Assembly: GCF_963678185.1 (NCBI RefSeq)
Contig: NZ_OY782757.1
Coordinates: 1,065,001-1,129,000 of the forward strand
Source: an uncultured Tolumonas sp.
GTDB taxonomy: Bacteria; Pseudomonadota; Gammaproteobacteria; Enterobacterales; Aeromonadaceae
Direction of reading: 5' to 3'
DNA: 64,000 nt
The notes beneath the pieces are model-generated. The model searched no databases and was not told where the DNA came from. It saw only the letters and a list, made by a program, of their open reading frames with translations. A program made the translations under genes and the position numbers. Positions 1 through 8,937 of the stretch are shown here, piece by piece (within the stretch, counting starts at the first letter, position 1; the number at the start of each line of letters is the position of its first letter).

Positions 1-555
1 CCAATCAAGCTCTGGCTTGCTGATCAACACAGGTTGAGAGAGCAATTCCGTTGGACTTTTCATTTCTGCAATATAAAGGCTGGAGTTTCCTCGAATATCG
101 GGGTGTTTCTGCGCCCAGAGATAATACAGTTTGTCGTTATGCGTAAACGTGGTGGCATCGAGACAAAAGGCATCGATCCCGGTTTCTACCTGACCGAGAA
201 ACTGCCATGTGCCCTCCAGCGGGTTTTCACTGGCATTACCAATCACATACATGCGATGCTGAAATGCATTGTCTTTTATTTCCCGGCTGGGTGCAGCAGC
301 AAAATAGATAAACCATTGGTTATTGATAAAATGTAATTCAGGTGCCCAAATCAAATCACTATATGGCCCACTGTCTGGTTTATGCCAGGCTGTAATAATC
401 GCACTGGTTGTTTTTAATTCATTGAGTTCGCGAGCTCTACGCAATTCAATACGGTCATATTCTGGCACCGAAGCGGTAAAATAATAGTAACCGTCAGTAT
501 GTAAATAAATATGAGGGTCGGCGCGTTGTTCAATAACTGGGTTCATAATTTTCAT
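1..555 (-). CDS. GH43 alpha-L-arabinofuranosidase, partial (C-terminus beyond left edge)
   Basis: Glycoside hydrolase family 43 enzyme expected to release terminal arabinose from arabino-oligosaccharides. The 185 visible N-terminal residues contain the GH43 opening ADPHIYLHTDG, which carries the likely catalytic-base Asp, followed by YYYFTASVPEYDRIELRRA and IWAPELHF. All are typical of GH43 exo-arabinofuranosidases. No signal peptide is visible, so the enzyme is probably cytoplasmic and acts on imported oligosaccharides. Three in-frame ATGs exist (561, 555, 546); 555 is chosen because GGAG lies 8 nt upstream. It is the last visible gene of the arabinan operon, about 170 bp after the LacI-type regulator. 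The family is well supported; the exact substrate is inferred from the neighbouring GH51 gene. Confidence 0.85.
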   Translation of the reverse strand, partial: MKIMNPVIEQRADPHIYLHTDGYYYFTASVPEYDRIELRRARELNELKTTSAIITAWHKPDSGPYSDLIWAPELHFINNQWFIYFAAAPSREIKDNAFQHRMYVIGNASENPLEGTWQFLGQVETGIDAFCLDATTFTHNDKLYYLWAQKHPDIRGNSSLYIAEMKSPTELLSQPVLISKPELDW

Positions 556-725
556 TTTCATAGCTCCATTGCCTAAAACAAAAATAAAACAGATGAAATC
601 CATTAAAATTGGAATAACTAAAAATCATATATGGTCTAAATCTGATTTTTGAATGCAGAAATCCATCACCCATGCAGGTGCATAAAATAAATTTCCGTAT
701 TAAAAAATAGTGCTGAATTTAATGT

Positions 726-1724
726 CTAGGTTGACTCCCGAACATACAATTCACCTTCAATCTTGATCAGTGGCAACGCTTCTTCCATCGGCACTTTGCA
801 GATCAATTCCACCGCTTTTCTACCCATTTCATCGTAAGGTAAATCGATAGAGCTCAGGCTCGGTGTTAACTCGCTGGCGAGTAACTGATTGTCATAACCC
901 ATCACCGCAATATCATTGGGAATGGTTAAGCCTTTTTTCGCAATAGCCTGATAACAGCCGACAGCCATCAGATCGCTGGCGCAAAAAATAGCGTCTGGCC
1001 GAGGAGTTAATTCCAATAATTTCAGCGTTTCCAGATAACTTTGTTTCACTGACCAGTTCCCTTCCACGATCCAATCAGGATGAGAAGGAATATCGGCATT
1101 CACCAACGCCTGCTGATAGCCTTTCTGGCGCTGGATCGATGATTCAGACCAGCTTTCACCGGTGATCATGGCGATATAATGGTAATTCTGCGAAATCAGA
1201 TAATTGGTGGCTCGATAGCCACCGAGAAAATCGGCAGCAACCACCGCAGGAATCTCGCTTGGTATCTCACAGAAGCAATTCAGCATCACAGTTGGGATCA
1301 CTGGTGCCCCCACTAAAGGAGATATCGACTTCGGTGTGTTTGAAGCAAATATCAGCCCTTGATAATTACCCTCTTCTATCTCTGAATAGATTGCCTGCTT
1401 CATCTCTTCGTCTTCTTCAAAGTCGAAAACGACCAGAAGATAATCCAGTTCCCAAGATCTGGTTTTAGCTGCGGAAATAGCATTGATAAACGGGTCATGC
1501 ATATTCAGACTGTTTACCACCAAGGCAATACGAGGGTGCGTATTACCGTGGCGGATCGTCTGTTTAAGCGCATAGCCCAATTCTTTGGCCTTGTTCAGCA
1601 CCTTAATGCGTGTTGCATCTGATACTTTAATGCTATCAGAGTCATTTAAGATGGCAGATACCGTCGGTTGAGATACCCCAACCGCAGTCGCTATATCACC
1701 CATTGTCACTTTCTTTTTACGCAT
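726..1724 (-). CDS. LacI-family transcriptional regulator
   Basis: A 332-residue LacI/GalR repressor. The N-terminal helix-turn-helix (about residues 5-28, VTMGDIATAVGVSQPTVSAILN) is followed by a hinge and a periplasmic-binding-protein-like effector domain ending in DIAVMGYDNQ and LTPSLSSIDLP, both typical of the family. It sits inside the arabinan operon, between the sugar-binding protein and the GH43 gene and on the same strand. This suggests a local regulator answering to arabinose or an arabino-oligosaccharide. Its target may be the palindrome at 7653-7683 before the first operon gene. The family is certain; effector and operator are inference. Confidence 0.92.
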   Translation of the reverse strand: MRKKKVTMGDIATAVGVSQPTVSAILNDSDSIKVSDATRIKVLNKAKELGYALKQTIRHGNTHPRIALVVNSLNMHDPFINAISAAKTRSWELDYLLVVFDFEEDEEMKQAIYSEIEEGNYQGLIFASNTPKSISPLVGAPVIPTVMLNCFCEIPSEIPAVVAADFLGGYRATNYLISQNYHYIAMITGESWSESSIQRQKGYQQALVNADIPSHPDWIVEGNWSVKQSYLETLKLLELTPRPDAIFCASDLMAVGCYQAIAKKGLTIPNDIAVMGYDNQLLASELTPSLSSIDLPYDEMGRKAVELICKVPMEEALPLIKIEGELYVREST

Positions 1725-1805
1725 TGTTTGCCTATCTATTTCTACAGCTAAAATTCAATTCGGCGTTCAGTTCAAACGACACTGACTCAGACAATCCATC
1801 TTTTA

Positions 1806-3119
1806 CTACAGATTCGCCAGCATCTCGTTAACCCGCGACTCTGCATCAGCCAATGCTGAATCAACATCTTTTGCACCCGTAATGGCAGCTGCCAGTTCTT
1901 CACCAATAATGTCTTGAATAGCAAACTGTCTCTCAACATTACTTGGCAAACCAGTGCCTATCTTGGTGACTTCCATCAAATTAGTGCGTTGTGGCATGGC
2001 TTTAAATTCAGGTTGCTCCAACACAGCTTTGACGCTTGGTAAATGACCTGTACGCGACCACTGATAGTCGTTATCAGCCATAAATTTGTAGAACGCAGCA
2101 ATGGCCGCTAATTCATCTTTACTGTGTTCTTTATTTGGCATTACCCATGAATGACCATCAACATACGTTGCCGCTTTCGCACTGAACAGCTGTGGATATG
2201 GATAAGCAGCATAACTGTTATAGAGCGCACTTTTTGCTTTATGCGACTCTGCGTCATACGTGCCGAGCAACCAGTTACCATTCAGTAATATACCGCCTTC
2301 CCCATTGGAAAATGCAGAAACTGTGGCAGGGTAATCCATATTTTTGGTGGTCAAACCTTCGTCATAAATTTGTTTGAACAAACTTACAATATTTTTAGCC
2401 GCTGGCGTCTTCAGTTGAATATGGGTTGGATCTTTAAATATCTCAGCGCCCTGTTGGAACATGTAGGTGTAAAACAGGCGCGCATAAGCAGCGGTTTCAT
2501 TAGACAAAATCTGCACAAAGTAAGGTTTGCCTGTCGCCTTTTTAAACTGACGCGCCTCTTTCAATAATTCGTCGGCGCTATGCGGCAAGATTGGTTTGCC
2601 TGATGCATCCATCAAACCGGCCTGTTTCATTAACTTGGTATTGATGTGATACAGCATTGTCCATGTATCCATCGGCAGCCCATAGACTTTATCATTACGG
2701 ACAACACCTTTGAGTGCCGTTGGCGTAAATCGAGCTGTGTCTACTTTTTCAGATGCCAATAGTTCATCGATCGGTAAAATCAAATTGTGTGACTGATAAT
2801 CAGCAATGACTGAATTATGCATAGTCACCAGATCAGGCGGTGTTTTCGAAGCCATTTGTGCGGTGAGCTGATCATAACCAGGCCACTCAACCGTAGAAAC
2901 AGTGACATGAATGTCTGGATGTTCGGCGCTGAATTTATTAATTAACGTGGTCATAATGCCACATTCGCCTTCAGCAGCACCGACATCGACACTTTTACCA
3001 TATTCCGCATCGCAAGCACCAAAGAAGCGCTGCAGATGTAAGTTAGTGGCAGCAAAGGCACTAGTAGTAGTGAGTAACGAAGCTAATGTAATGCTGACAA
3101 AAACGCGTGAGTATTTCAT
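1806..3119 (-). CDS. ABC transporter sugar-binding protein (family 1 extracellular)
   Basis: Periplasmic solute-binding protein of a carbohydrate ABC importer, 437 residues. A Sec signal peptide is clear (Lys-containing start, hydrophobic core, cleavage after about SAFA at residue 23). The mature part has family-1 features such as INKFSAEHPDIHVTVSTVEW, PPDLVTMHNS and FSNGEGGILLNGNWLLGTYD. It follows the two permeases after a 98-bp gap containing a small stem-loop, and has its own AAGGA ribosome site. The context (GH51, GH43, MalK-type ATPase) points to arabino-oligosaccharides as ligand, but specificity cannot be read from the sequence. Confidence 0.9.
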   Translation of the reverse strand: MKYSRVFVSITLASLLTTTSAFAATNLHLQRFFGACDAEYGKSVDVGAAEGECGIMTTLINKFSAEHPDIHVTVSTVEWPGYDQLTAQMASKTPPDLVTMHNSVIADYQSHNLILPIDELLASEKVDTARFTPTALKGVVRNDKVYGLPMDTWTMLYHINTKLMKQAGLMDASGKPILPHSADELLKEARQFKKATGKPYFVQILSNETAAYARLFYTYMFQQGAEIFKDPTHIQLKTPAAKNIVSLFKQIYDEGLTTKNMDYPATVSAFSNGEGGILLNGNWLLGTYDAESHKAKSALYNSYAAYPYPQLFSAKAATYVDGHSWVMPNKEHSKDELAAIAAFYKFMADNDYQWSRTGHLPSVKAVLEQPEFKAMPQRTNLMEVTKIGTGLPSNVERQFAIQDIIGEELAAAITGAKDVDSALADAESRVNEMLANL

Positions 3120-3135
3120 TGTTCATTCCTTCTTA

Positions 3136-3154
3136 AACGAGAGTCTTTCTCGTT
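3136..3154 (-). other. Intercistronic stem-loop before the binding-protein gene
   Basis: A perfect 7-bp inverted repeat, AACGAGA and TCTCGTT, separated by GTCTT. It lies between the second permease gene and the sugar-binding protein. No U-run follows on the minus strand, so it is not a standard terminator. It may stabilise or process the mRNA so that the binding protein is made in excess, as is common in sugar ABC operons. Confidence 0.5.
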
Positions 3155-3217
3155 ATTTTGTTGTTGTCTTGTTGTGTGGTCGCATGGTTTTTTACTGCGT
3201 TTGATGTTTATGGCTGC

Positions 3218-4123
3218 TCATTGTTTCACTGCACCTCCTGACACTGCCGTAACAATGTGTTTTTGGAAAAAGATGTAGACAATGATGATCGGAATGGCGG
3301 AAAAAATGGCCTGTGATGAGAGGAAACCTAACCCTTCACTCTGCGCAAAATTAGACTGAGATGACGCGATACCAACGGTCAGCGTGAACATCTCTTTTTG
3401 CGTGGCAGAGATCAACGGCCAGAAATAATCATTCCAAGAAGTTAAGAAGGTCAAAATACCCAGCGTGGCTTGCGCTGGCAGCGTTAATGGCAGCAGCACT
3501 TTCCAGAAAATTTTAAAACGCGAGGCATTGTCTAATAACGCAGCCTCATCGATCTCTTTCGGAATCGCTTTGAAAAATTGCGTCATTAGGAACACACCAA
3601 ATGGCGCGGAAAGCCCCGGTAAGATCAACCCTACATAGGTATTGTGCAAACCAAGCAGACTGAACATCTGATGACGCGCAATGATCACCGCTTGCTCCGG
3701 CACCGCGAGCCCCATCAGCACAATCACAAACAATAGCTTCTTGCAGGGAAAATCTAACCGTGCAAATGCATAGCCGGTCAGCGACGATAAAACCAACACG
3801 CCCAGCGTCATACAACCCGACACGATCAAGCTGTTTTTCAACCAGCCAAACACGGCTGAGCTTTCTAAAATATTCAGATAGTTTTGGATGGTGTAAGGAA
3901 ACTGAAACACCGTTTCCGTGCCCATCATTAGCTCTTGATTTGATTTAAACGACAGGCCCAACGTCCACAAAAATGGCGCCAGCATTGCTAACGACAACAA
4001 CACCGTAAACATCAGCATAATCCGGCTGGATTTAGTGACACCCGGGTTATGTGTCGCAACTGTTTTCGCTTGGTCAACCGTTTGGGTATAAAGTTTTGAA
4101 TTCATCGCCTTCACTTGTGACAT
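3218..4123 (-). CDS. Sugar ABC transporter permease (MalG/UgpE type)
   Basis: Inner-membrane permease of 301 residues with six predicted helices after a long cytoplasmic N-terminus (first helix about residues 37-56). The EAA loop that contacts the ATPase is visible: EIDEAALLDNASRFKIFWKVLLPL. It belongs to the CUT1 carbohydrate uptake group. Its ATG overlaps the stop of the upstream permease (TAATG at 4123), which implies translational coupling. With the other permease it forms the channel of the arabinan-oligosaccharide importer; the substrate is inferred from context. Confidence 0.92.
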   Translation of the reverse strand: MSQVKAMNSKLYTQTVDQAKTVATHNPGVTKSSRIMLMFTVLLSLAMLAPFLWTLGLSFKSNQELMMGTETVFQFPYTIQNYLNILESSAVFGWLKNSLIVSGCMTLGVLVLSSLTGYAFARLDFPCKKLLFVIVLMGLAVPEQAVIIARHQMFSLLGLHNTYVGLILPGLSAPFGVFLMTQFFKAIPKEIDEAALLDNASRFKIFWKVLLPLTLPAQATLGILTFLTSWNDYFWPLISATQKEMFTLTVGIASSQSNFAQSEGLGFLSSQAIFSAIPIIIVYIFFQKHIVTAVSGGAVKQ

Positions 4124-5004
4124 TAGGAATTCCCCTTTGAACGGCTGGCGACAAAGAACTGTGCCATCGCCGCAACCAGAATAATGGCAAACAAGATTTG
4201 AGATGCCGCTGCAGCAAGACCCATATCCCAGCGTCGGAAACCAACATCGTAAATAAACATAACGATGGAACGAGAAGCGTTATTCGGCCCACCGTTTGTC
4301 ATCAGCAAAGCCTGCCCGAACAGCTGGAATTGCATGACAATTTCGATGATGGTGACTAAGACAATGGTGCGCATAATAGATGGCACGGTGATCTTGAAAA
4401 ACACAGTAAAGCGAGAGGCATTATCCAAGGCGGCTGCTTCGTAAATATCTTTCGGGATCTGTTGCAGTGCCGCGATAAACAACATCATTGGCAAGCCCAG
4501 ACACCACCAGACTGTCGCGATAGCCACCGCAATTAACGACCAATCGGGGTTGGATAAAAATGCGATCGGCTCAAAGCCTAATTTGACAAAAATATTGGCC
4601 ATCAAACCGTCATTGGGAATAAACACGATGCGCCAGATCAGTGTTACCACGGTCACCGACAAGATAGTCGATGAGAAAAAGATGCCGCGTAAGCTGGCGG
4701 CCAGCCAGGTTTGTTTGTTCAAATTGATCGCTAAAAACAGACCGAGAATGACCAGCGCAGGCACCGTTAACACGGCAAAATAAAATGTGTTACTGACCGT
4801 TTGTAGGAAAATTTTGTCGTGAAAGAGCCGATGATAATTCGCCAAGCCAACGAAACGCCCGCCACCAAACAGATCGACTTTTTCAAAACTCAGGCTGATC
4901 CCCCAAATTAAGGGGATCAAGATCATGGCAATAAACACCAGCAAGTACGGCAAAATAAAGGCTAAATTCAGCCATTCGCCGCGGTTTCGGAAAGACCCTT
5001 TCAT
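4123..5004 (-). CDS. Sugar ABC transporter permease (MalF/UgpA type)
   Basis: Inner-membrane permease of 293 residues and about six helices, the first at about residues 13-35. The EAA loop is DIYEAAALDNASRFTVFFKIT. It is shorter than MalF and resembles the UgpA/LacF-like CUT1 permeases. Its ATG overlaps the stop of the ATPase gene by 4 nt (ATGA at 5001-5004), and its own stop overlaps the next permease. The tight coupling shows a single transporter unit. Confidence 0.92.
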   Translation of the reverse strand: MKGSFRNRGEWLNLAFILPYLLVFIAMILIPLIWGISLSFEKVDLFGGGRFVGLANYHRLFHDKIFLQTVSNTFYFAVLTVPALVILGLFLAINLNKQTWLAASLRGIFFSSTILSVTVVTLIWRIVFIPNDGLMANIFVKLGFEPIAFLSNPDWSLIAVAIATVWWCLGLPMMLFIAALQQIPKDIYEAAALDNASRFTVFFKITVPSIMRTIVLVTIIEIVMQFQLFGQALLMTNGGPNNASRSIVMFIYDVGFRRWDMGLAAAASQILFAIILVAAMAQFFVASRSKGNS

Positions 5005-6101
5005 TGCGCATCTCCGTGATAAGCCCGACCGGTTGCATCAAACAAATGAATGGCGGCTTTATTCATGCGTAAATGCACCTTGGTTTGCGCCGTGATCGGC
5101 GACTTACCATCGGTATTGGCAATCAGCATGCGACCATCCGCCAGCTTCACATACAGCAACGTGCGTTCGCCCAGCCGTTCAACAAAGGAAACCGTGCCAC
5201 TGACTTCTGATTCCGACTCATGCACCACATCGACATCTTCTGCTCGCACGCCAATTTCAAAGGTTCCGGTAGGATCGGGCAGATGCTCATAGTTGATGTG
5301 CGTTTTGATCGGTTTCATACCGTCAATGTGCACGGTGGTGGCGCCCTGACTACGCTCCAGCGCAGTAACAGGGATAAAGTTCATCGCGGGTGTGCCGACA
5401 AAACCAGCGACGAATTTCGAAGCTGGGCGCTGATAGATGTCGATCGGCGTACCGATTTGTTCAATTTTGGTGTTATTCAGCACCACGATCCGATCGGCCA
5501 GCGTCATCGCCTCCACCTGATCGTGGGTCACAAAGATCATCGTGGCTTTCACACGCTGATGCAGTTGCGCCAGCTCAATGCGGGTGCGCCCGCGCAGCGC
5601 GGCATCTAAATTGGAAAGCGGTTCATCAAACAGGAACGCTTTGGGCTCACGCACAATCGCCCGCCCGATCGCGACACGCTGACGCTGCCCACCAGAAAGC
5701 TCAGCAGGTTTTCGTTTCAGCAGATGGGTCATTTCCAACATTTCAGCGGCTTTTTTAATGCGCGTTGCAATCACAGTTGGTTCAGTTTTGATATTTTTCA
5801 GCCCGAACGCCATGTTGTCTTCCACCGTCATGTGTGGGTATAACGCATAGTTCTGGAACACCATCGACACATTGCGTTTACCCGGTGGTAACACATCCAG
5901 ACGATCCTGATCCATCCAGATCTCGCCATCACTGATACTTTCCAGCCCGGCGATCATGCGCAATAACGTCGATTTGCCACAGCCGGACGGGCCTAAGAAG
6001 ACAATGAACTCACTCGGGTCAATCGAAAATGAGATGTCGTCCAAAATCGTCAAATCATTAAAACGTTTCGTTAAATTTCTTATCTCGATAGCTGCTGACA
6101 T
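5001..6101 (-). CDS. Sugar ABC transporter ATP-binding protein (MalK/UgpC/MsmK type)
   Basis: Cytoplasmic ATPase of 366 residues energising the sugar importer. Walker A is GPSGCGKST (about residues 37-45), the signature is LSGGQRQRVAIGRA, Walker B is AFLFDEPLSNLDA and the switch His lies in FVTHDQVEA. A C-terminal TOBE/regulatory domain of about 120 residues (for example EIGVRAEDVDVV) is present as in MalK, UgpC and MsmK. The gene starts 4 nt after the GH51 stop and overlaps the following permease by 4 nt. MsmK-type ATPases can serve several importers; here it is encoded within the operon. Confidence 0.95.
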   Translation of the reverse strand: MSAAIEIRNLTKRFNDLTILDDISFSIDPSEFIVFLGPSGCGKSTLLRMIAGLESISDGEIWMDQDRLDVLPPGKRNVSMVFQNYALYPHMTVEDNMAFGLKNIKTEPTVIATRIKKAAEMLEMTHLLKRKPAELSGGQRQRVAIGRAIVREPKAFLFDEPLSNLDAALRGRTRIELAQLHQRVKATMIFVTHDQVEAMTLADRIVVLNNTKIEQIGTPIDIYQRPASKFVAGFVGTPAMNFIPVTALERSQGATTVHIDGMKPIKTHINYEHLPDPTGTFEIGVRAEDVDVVHESESEVSGTVSFVERLGERTLLYVKLADGRMLIANTDGKSPITAQTKVHLRMNKAAIHLFDATGRAYHGDAQ

Positions 6102-6105
6102 CTGA

Positions 6106-7617
6106 TCATTCCTTTAACTGGATGAAATGGTAAGAAAGCGGCGCAAGGCAAACGGTTAACTCTTGATCTGTAATAGAAAGAGCTTCGCCTTGAACGAGTG
6201 TTATCCGCTCTGGAAATTGACTGGAATTGCAACTTTGTAGCTCAGCGCTGTTGAGCACTTGATGCTGACAAACCTGCAGATGTTGAAATTGGTTGAATGT
6301 GCTGCGCAGTAACATAGCTTCGCTGCCATGCCGGTTTACGATGAACAGATTGATGGTTTTATCTTGCTCATGGTAAACCGCGGAGATATCAACATAAGGC
6401 ACCTCGCTTGCACATTCGGCTGCATAACAAGGGCTGTTGATGTCTAATTTGAGTGCTTTGCCACGCCCGTAACGCGAAGCCAGCATAAACGGATAGAAAA
6501 TCGTTTGTCGCCAGGCTGCCCCATTTTTCTCAGTCATGATCGGCGCAATGACATTGACCAATTGCGCCAGACAGGCAATTTTGACAATATCGCTTTTACG
6601 AATAAAACTGTTGATTAAACAAGCCACCAGCAATGCATCTTCAACGTTGTAGATATCTTCCAGAATAGCTGGCGCATGCGGCCAGCCCTGCTCACCGTTG
6701 AGGATCTGTTTATCCTGCTCAGTCGAGTGATACCAAACGTTCCATTCATCGAAGCTGATGTAGATCTGTTTATCAGCGTGTTTCTGCGCTTTCACATAAT
6801 TGATGGTTGAGGCAACGGTATCGATGTAGCGTTCCATCTTGAGCGATTGCGCCAGATAGTTGCCGGTATGCCCTTCATGGTTTTTGAAATACATGTGCAG
6901 GGAAATGTAATCGACCACATCATAGGTATGTTCCAGCACCGTTTTTTCCCAGCTTGGAAATGTCGGCATATCCGGGCTGGATGAACCACACACCACCAGC
7001 TCCAGACTTTTATCAAACGCCCGCATCGCTTTTGCCGTTTCAGCAGCAATACGACCATATTCATCGGCTGTTTTCTGGCCAATTTGCCATGGCCCGTCCA
7101 TCTCATTACCCAGGCACCAAGTTTTCACGCCCCAAGGTTGTTCCTGCCCGTTTTCCCGACGCAGATCAGACCAGTAAGAGCTTTTCGGATGATTCACATA
7201 TTCCAGAAAATTACGCGCATCAGTTAAACCGCGAGAGCCTAAATTCACCGCCAGCATCATTTCGCAGCCAACGGACTGTGCCCAATCAGCAAATTCGTGA
7301 ATACCAACCTGATTCGATTCGCTGGAATGCCATGCCAAATCGAGTCGTACCGGACGTTGCGCCTGTGGGCCGATGCCATCTTCCCATTGATAGGCAGAAA
7401 CAAAATTACCACCGGGATAACGCACGACCGGCACCGCCAACTCTTTCACTAAATCGATCACATCACGACGAAATCCGGCTATATTTGCTGACGGATGCTC
7501 CGGCTCGTAAATACCAGAATATATCGCCCGCCCCATGTGTTCGATAAAGGAGCCAAATATTCGTTGGTCTATTTCCGATATCACCGAATTTTTGTTCGCT
7601 GTGACGACGACTTCCAT
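6106..7617 (-). CDS. abfA: GH51 alpha-L-arabinofuranosidase
   Basis: Intracellular retaining arabinofuranosidase (EC 3.2.1.55) of 503 residues, the usual GH51 length. The acid/base Glu is in WCLGNEMDGPW (E172) and the nucleophile Glu in YISFDEWNVWY (E291). The N-terminal FGSFIEHMGRAIYSGIYEPEH and RYPGGNFVSAYQWEDGIGP are GH51 hallmarks. No signal peptide is seen, so it acts on imported oligosaccharides. It is the first gene of the minus-strand operon, with GGAG 6 nt before the ATG, and a strong palindrome lies 36-66 bp upstream. Family and activity are secure; preference among arabino- and arabinoxylo-oligosaccharides is not. Confidence 0.95.
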   Translation of the reverse strand: MEVVVTANKNSVISEIDQRIFGSFIEHMGRAIYSGIYEPEHPSANIAGFRRDVIDLVKELAVPVVRYPGGNFVSAYQWEDGIGPQAQRPVRLDLAWHSSESNQVGIHEFADWAQSVGCEMMLAVNLGSRGLTDARNFLEYVNHPKSSYWSDLRRENGQEQPWGVKTWCLGNEMDGPWQIGQKTADEYGRIAAETAKAMRAFDKSLELVVCGSSSPDMPTFPSWEKTVLEHTYDVVDYISLHMYFKNHEGHTGNYLAQSLKMERYIDTVASTINYVKAQKHADKQIYISFDEWNVWYHSTEQDKQILNGEQGWPHAPAILEDIYNVEDALLVACLINSFIRKSDIVKIACLAQLVNVIAPIMTEKNGAAWRQTIFYPFMLASRYGRGKALKLDINSPCYAAECASEVPYVDISAVYHEQDKTINLFIVNRHGSEAMLLRSTFNQFQHLQVCQHQVLNSAELQSCNSSQFPERITLVQGEALSITDQELTVCLAPLSYHFIQLKE

Positions 7618-7652
7618 TAGCTACTCCATCTCTGATTTGCAGTCGGATCTGA

Positions 7653-7683
7653 TTACTAATAATGTTAGTTAAATTATTAGTAA
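7653..7683. promoter_or_regulatory. Palindromic candidate operator before the arabinan operon
   Basis: A perfect 10-bp inverted repeat, TTACTAATAA and TTATTAGTAA, with an 11-nt spacer. A nested shorter repeat, ACTAA-N5-TTAGT, lies at its left end. It sits just upstream of the GH51 gene, in the expected promoter region of the minus-strand operon. It is the best candidate site for the operon's LacI-type regulator, although LacI operators usually have a shorter, GC-centred core. The assignment is inference. Confidence 0.55.
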
Positions 7684-7856
7684 AATTATCAAACCGCAAA
7701 TTTGACGTTGTCGAAACCGGATGTGAATCACAAAGATTGATGAATAAATGACCTGAGCAAACGACCAAATTGTTTGGGCATGATCAAAAAATTAGCGGGA
7801 TAAAAACGATCTGTACTGAATAAGCAATTCGAGACAGTGATAAATTCAGTGATGTT

Positions 7857-7879
7857 GCCAGCGAAGAAAATTCGCTGGC
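7857..7879 (-). terminator. Stem-loop after the LysR gene
   Basis: A perfect 9-bp stem, GCCAGCGAA and TTCGCTGGC, with loop GAAAA, 21 bp beyond the LysR stop. No clear U-run follows, so it is a weak or Rho-assisted terminator, or an mRNA 3'-end hairpin. Confidence 0.5.
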
Positions 7880-7899
7880 TTAGATAGCGCGGTGCCAGC

Positions 7900-8793
7900 T
7901 CAGCTTAATAGCTCTGCGATCCAATTCATAAACACATACACGCGTTTAGGTAAATGGCGTCGATTACCATAGAGCAGCGATACCGGCATGGGTTTGGCTT
8001 TATATTGTGGTAACAGTTCAACCAGAAAACCATTGTTAATATGGGGTTGCATGCCGTGCAAGGGCGCTTGAATGATCCCCAACCCGGCTAAACAAGCTGC
8101 TTCATACGCATCAGAATTATTCACGGTAATGCGCCCGTTCATCGGTACATAGCAGGTTTCATCACTGGCGCTATCGACATACTCAAAGCCCGCGGATTTG
8201 GTGCCTAAAGTCGACGCATAATGGATCAACTGATGATTCTGTAGTTCAGCCAATGTTTGCGGAACACCGTAAGTGGCTAAATAGTGCGGGCTAGCACAAT
8301 TGATTTGCTCAAACTGGCCGATATGACGCGCCACCAAACTGGAATCATGCAACTTACCAACACGTAACACGCAATCAAACCCTTCGCGCACTAAATCGAC
8401 TAAGCGATCGGTACAGCTAACTTCAATATCGATATGCGGATATTTTTCCGCGAACTCAGCCAAGCGCGGCATGATAATGCTGCGCGCAATGCCCACCGGC
8501 ATATCGACCCGAAGGCGCCCGGTTAATTCCGTTGGATCACGTTGAAATAGCCCTTGTAATTCATCCATATCGGCCAGAATGTCTTTGCAACGCTCATAGA
8601 AAACCAGCCCATCTTGCGTCATCTGCACGCGCCGCGTGGTACGGTGTAATAATCGCGTTTGCATGAGGTTTTCCAGACGCTGCACCGCCGTGGAAATGGA
8701 CGACTTCGGCAAATTTAAACTCTGCGCAGCCAAGGTAAAACTCGCTAATTCAGCAACCCGGACATAAATCTGCATGGCCTCGATCTGATTCAT
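7900..8793 (-). CDS. LysR-family regulator (CrgA-like subgroup)
   Basis: A LysR-type regulator of 297 residues. The winged helix-turn-helix is at about residues 5-60 (FTLAAQSLNLPKSSISTAVQ, then LLHRTTRRVQMTQDG), followed by a substrate-binding domain with GRLRVDMPVGIARSIIMPRL. This pattern is typical of the CrgA/YafC-like group. It is divergent from the short-chain dehydrogenase at 8938 with 144 bp between them, the usual arrangement in which the regulator controls its neighbour. The inducer is unknown. Confidence 0.93.
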   Translation of the reverse strand: MNQIEAMQIYVRVAELASFTLAAQSLNLPKSSISTAVQRLENLMQTRLLHRTTRRVQMTQDGLVFYERCKDILADMDELQGLFQRDPTELTGRLRVDMPVGIARSIIMPRLAEFAEKYPHIDIEVSCTDRLVDLVREGFDCVLRVGKLHDSSLVARHIGQFEQINCASPHYLATYGVPQTLAELQNHQLIHYASTLGTKSAGFEYVDSASDETCYVPMNGRITVNNSDAYEAACLAGLGIIQAPLHGMQPHINNGFLVELLPQYKAKPMPVSLLYGNRRHLPKRVYVFMNWIAELLS

Positions 8794-8937
8794 CTTCTAC
8801 GCTTACTATTGTTCGCTATATATGAACAGTTTAACCACAAATACCATGTTTATCACGCCAGCCACATCCAATAAACTTGCTTAACCGATTATCGCCAAGG
8901 CGCTTAATCACCTCCCTGACCAACAAAGGATGAAATC

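Noticed and set aside
5220-5758. Long plus-strand ORFs inside the sugar ABC ATPase gene
   Set aside because: Antisense shadows of a well-supported coding frame; no family resemblance or start signals.
7691-7704. A 14-base word AACCGCAAATTTGA shared with position about 14157
   Set aside because: Chance repeats of this length are expected in 64 kb on two strands, and flanking bases do not align.
7715-7740. GTGATTCAC-like sequence resembling a CRP half-site before the arabinan operon
   Set aside because: The second CRP half-site is not at the required 6-nt spacing, so the match is not convincing.
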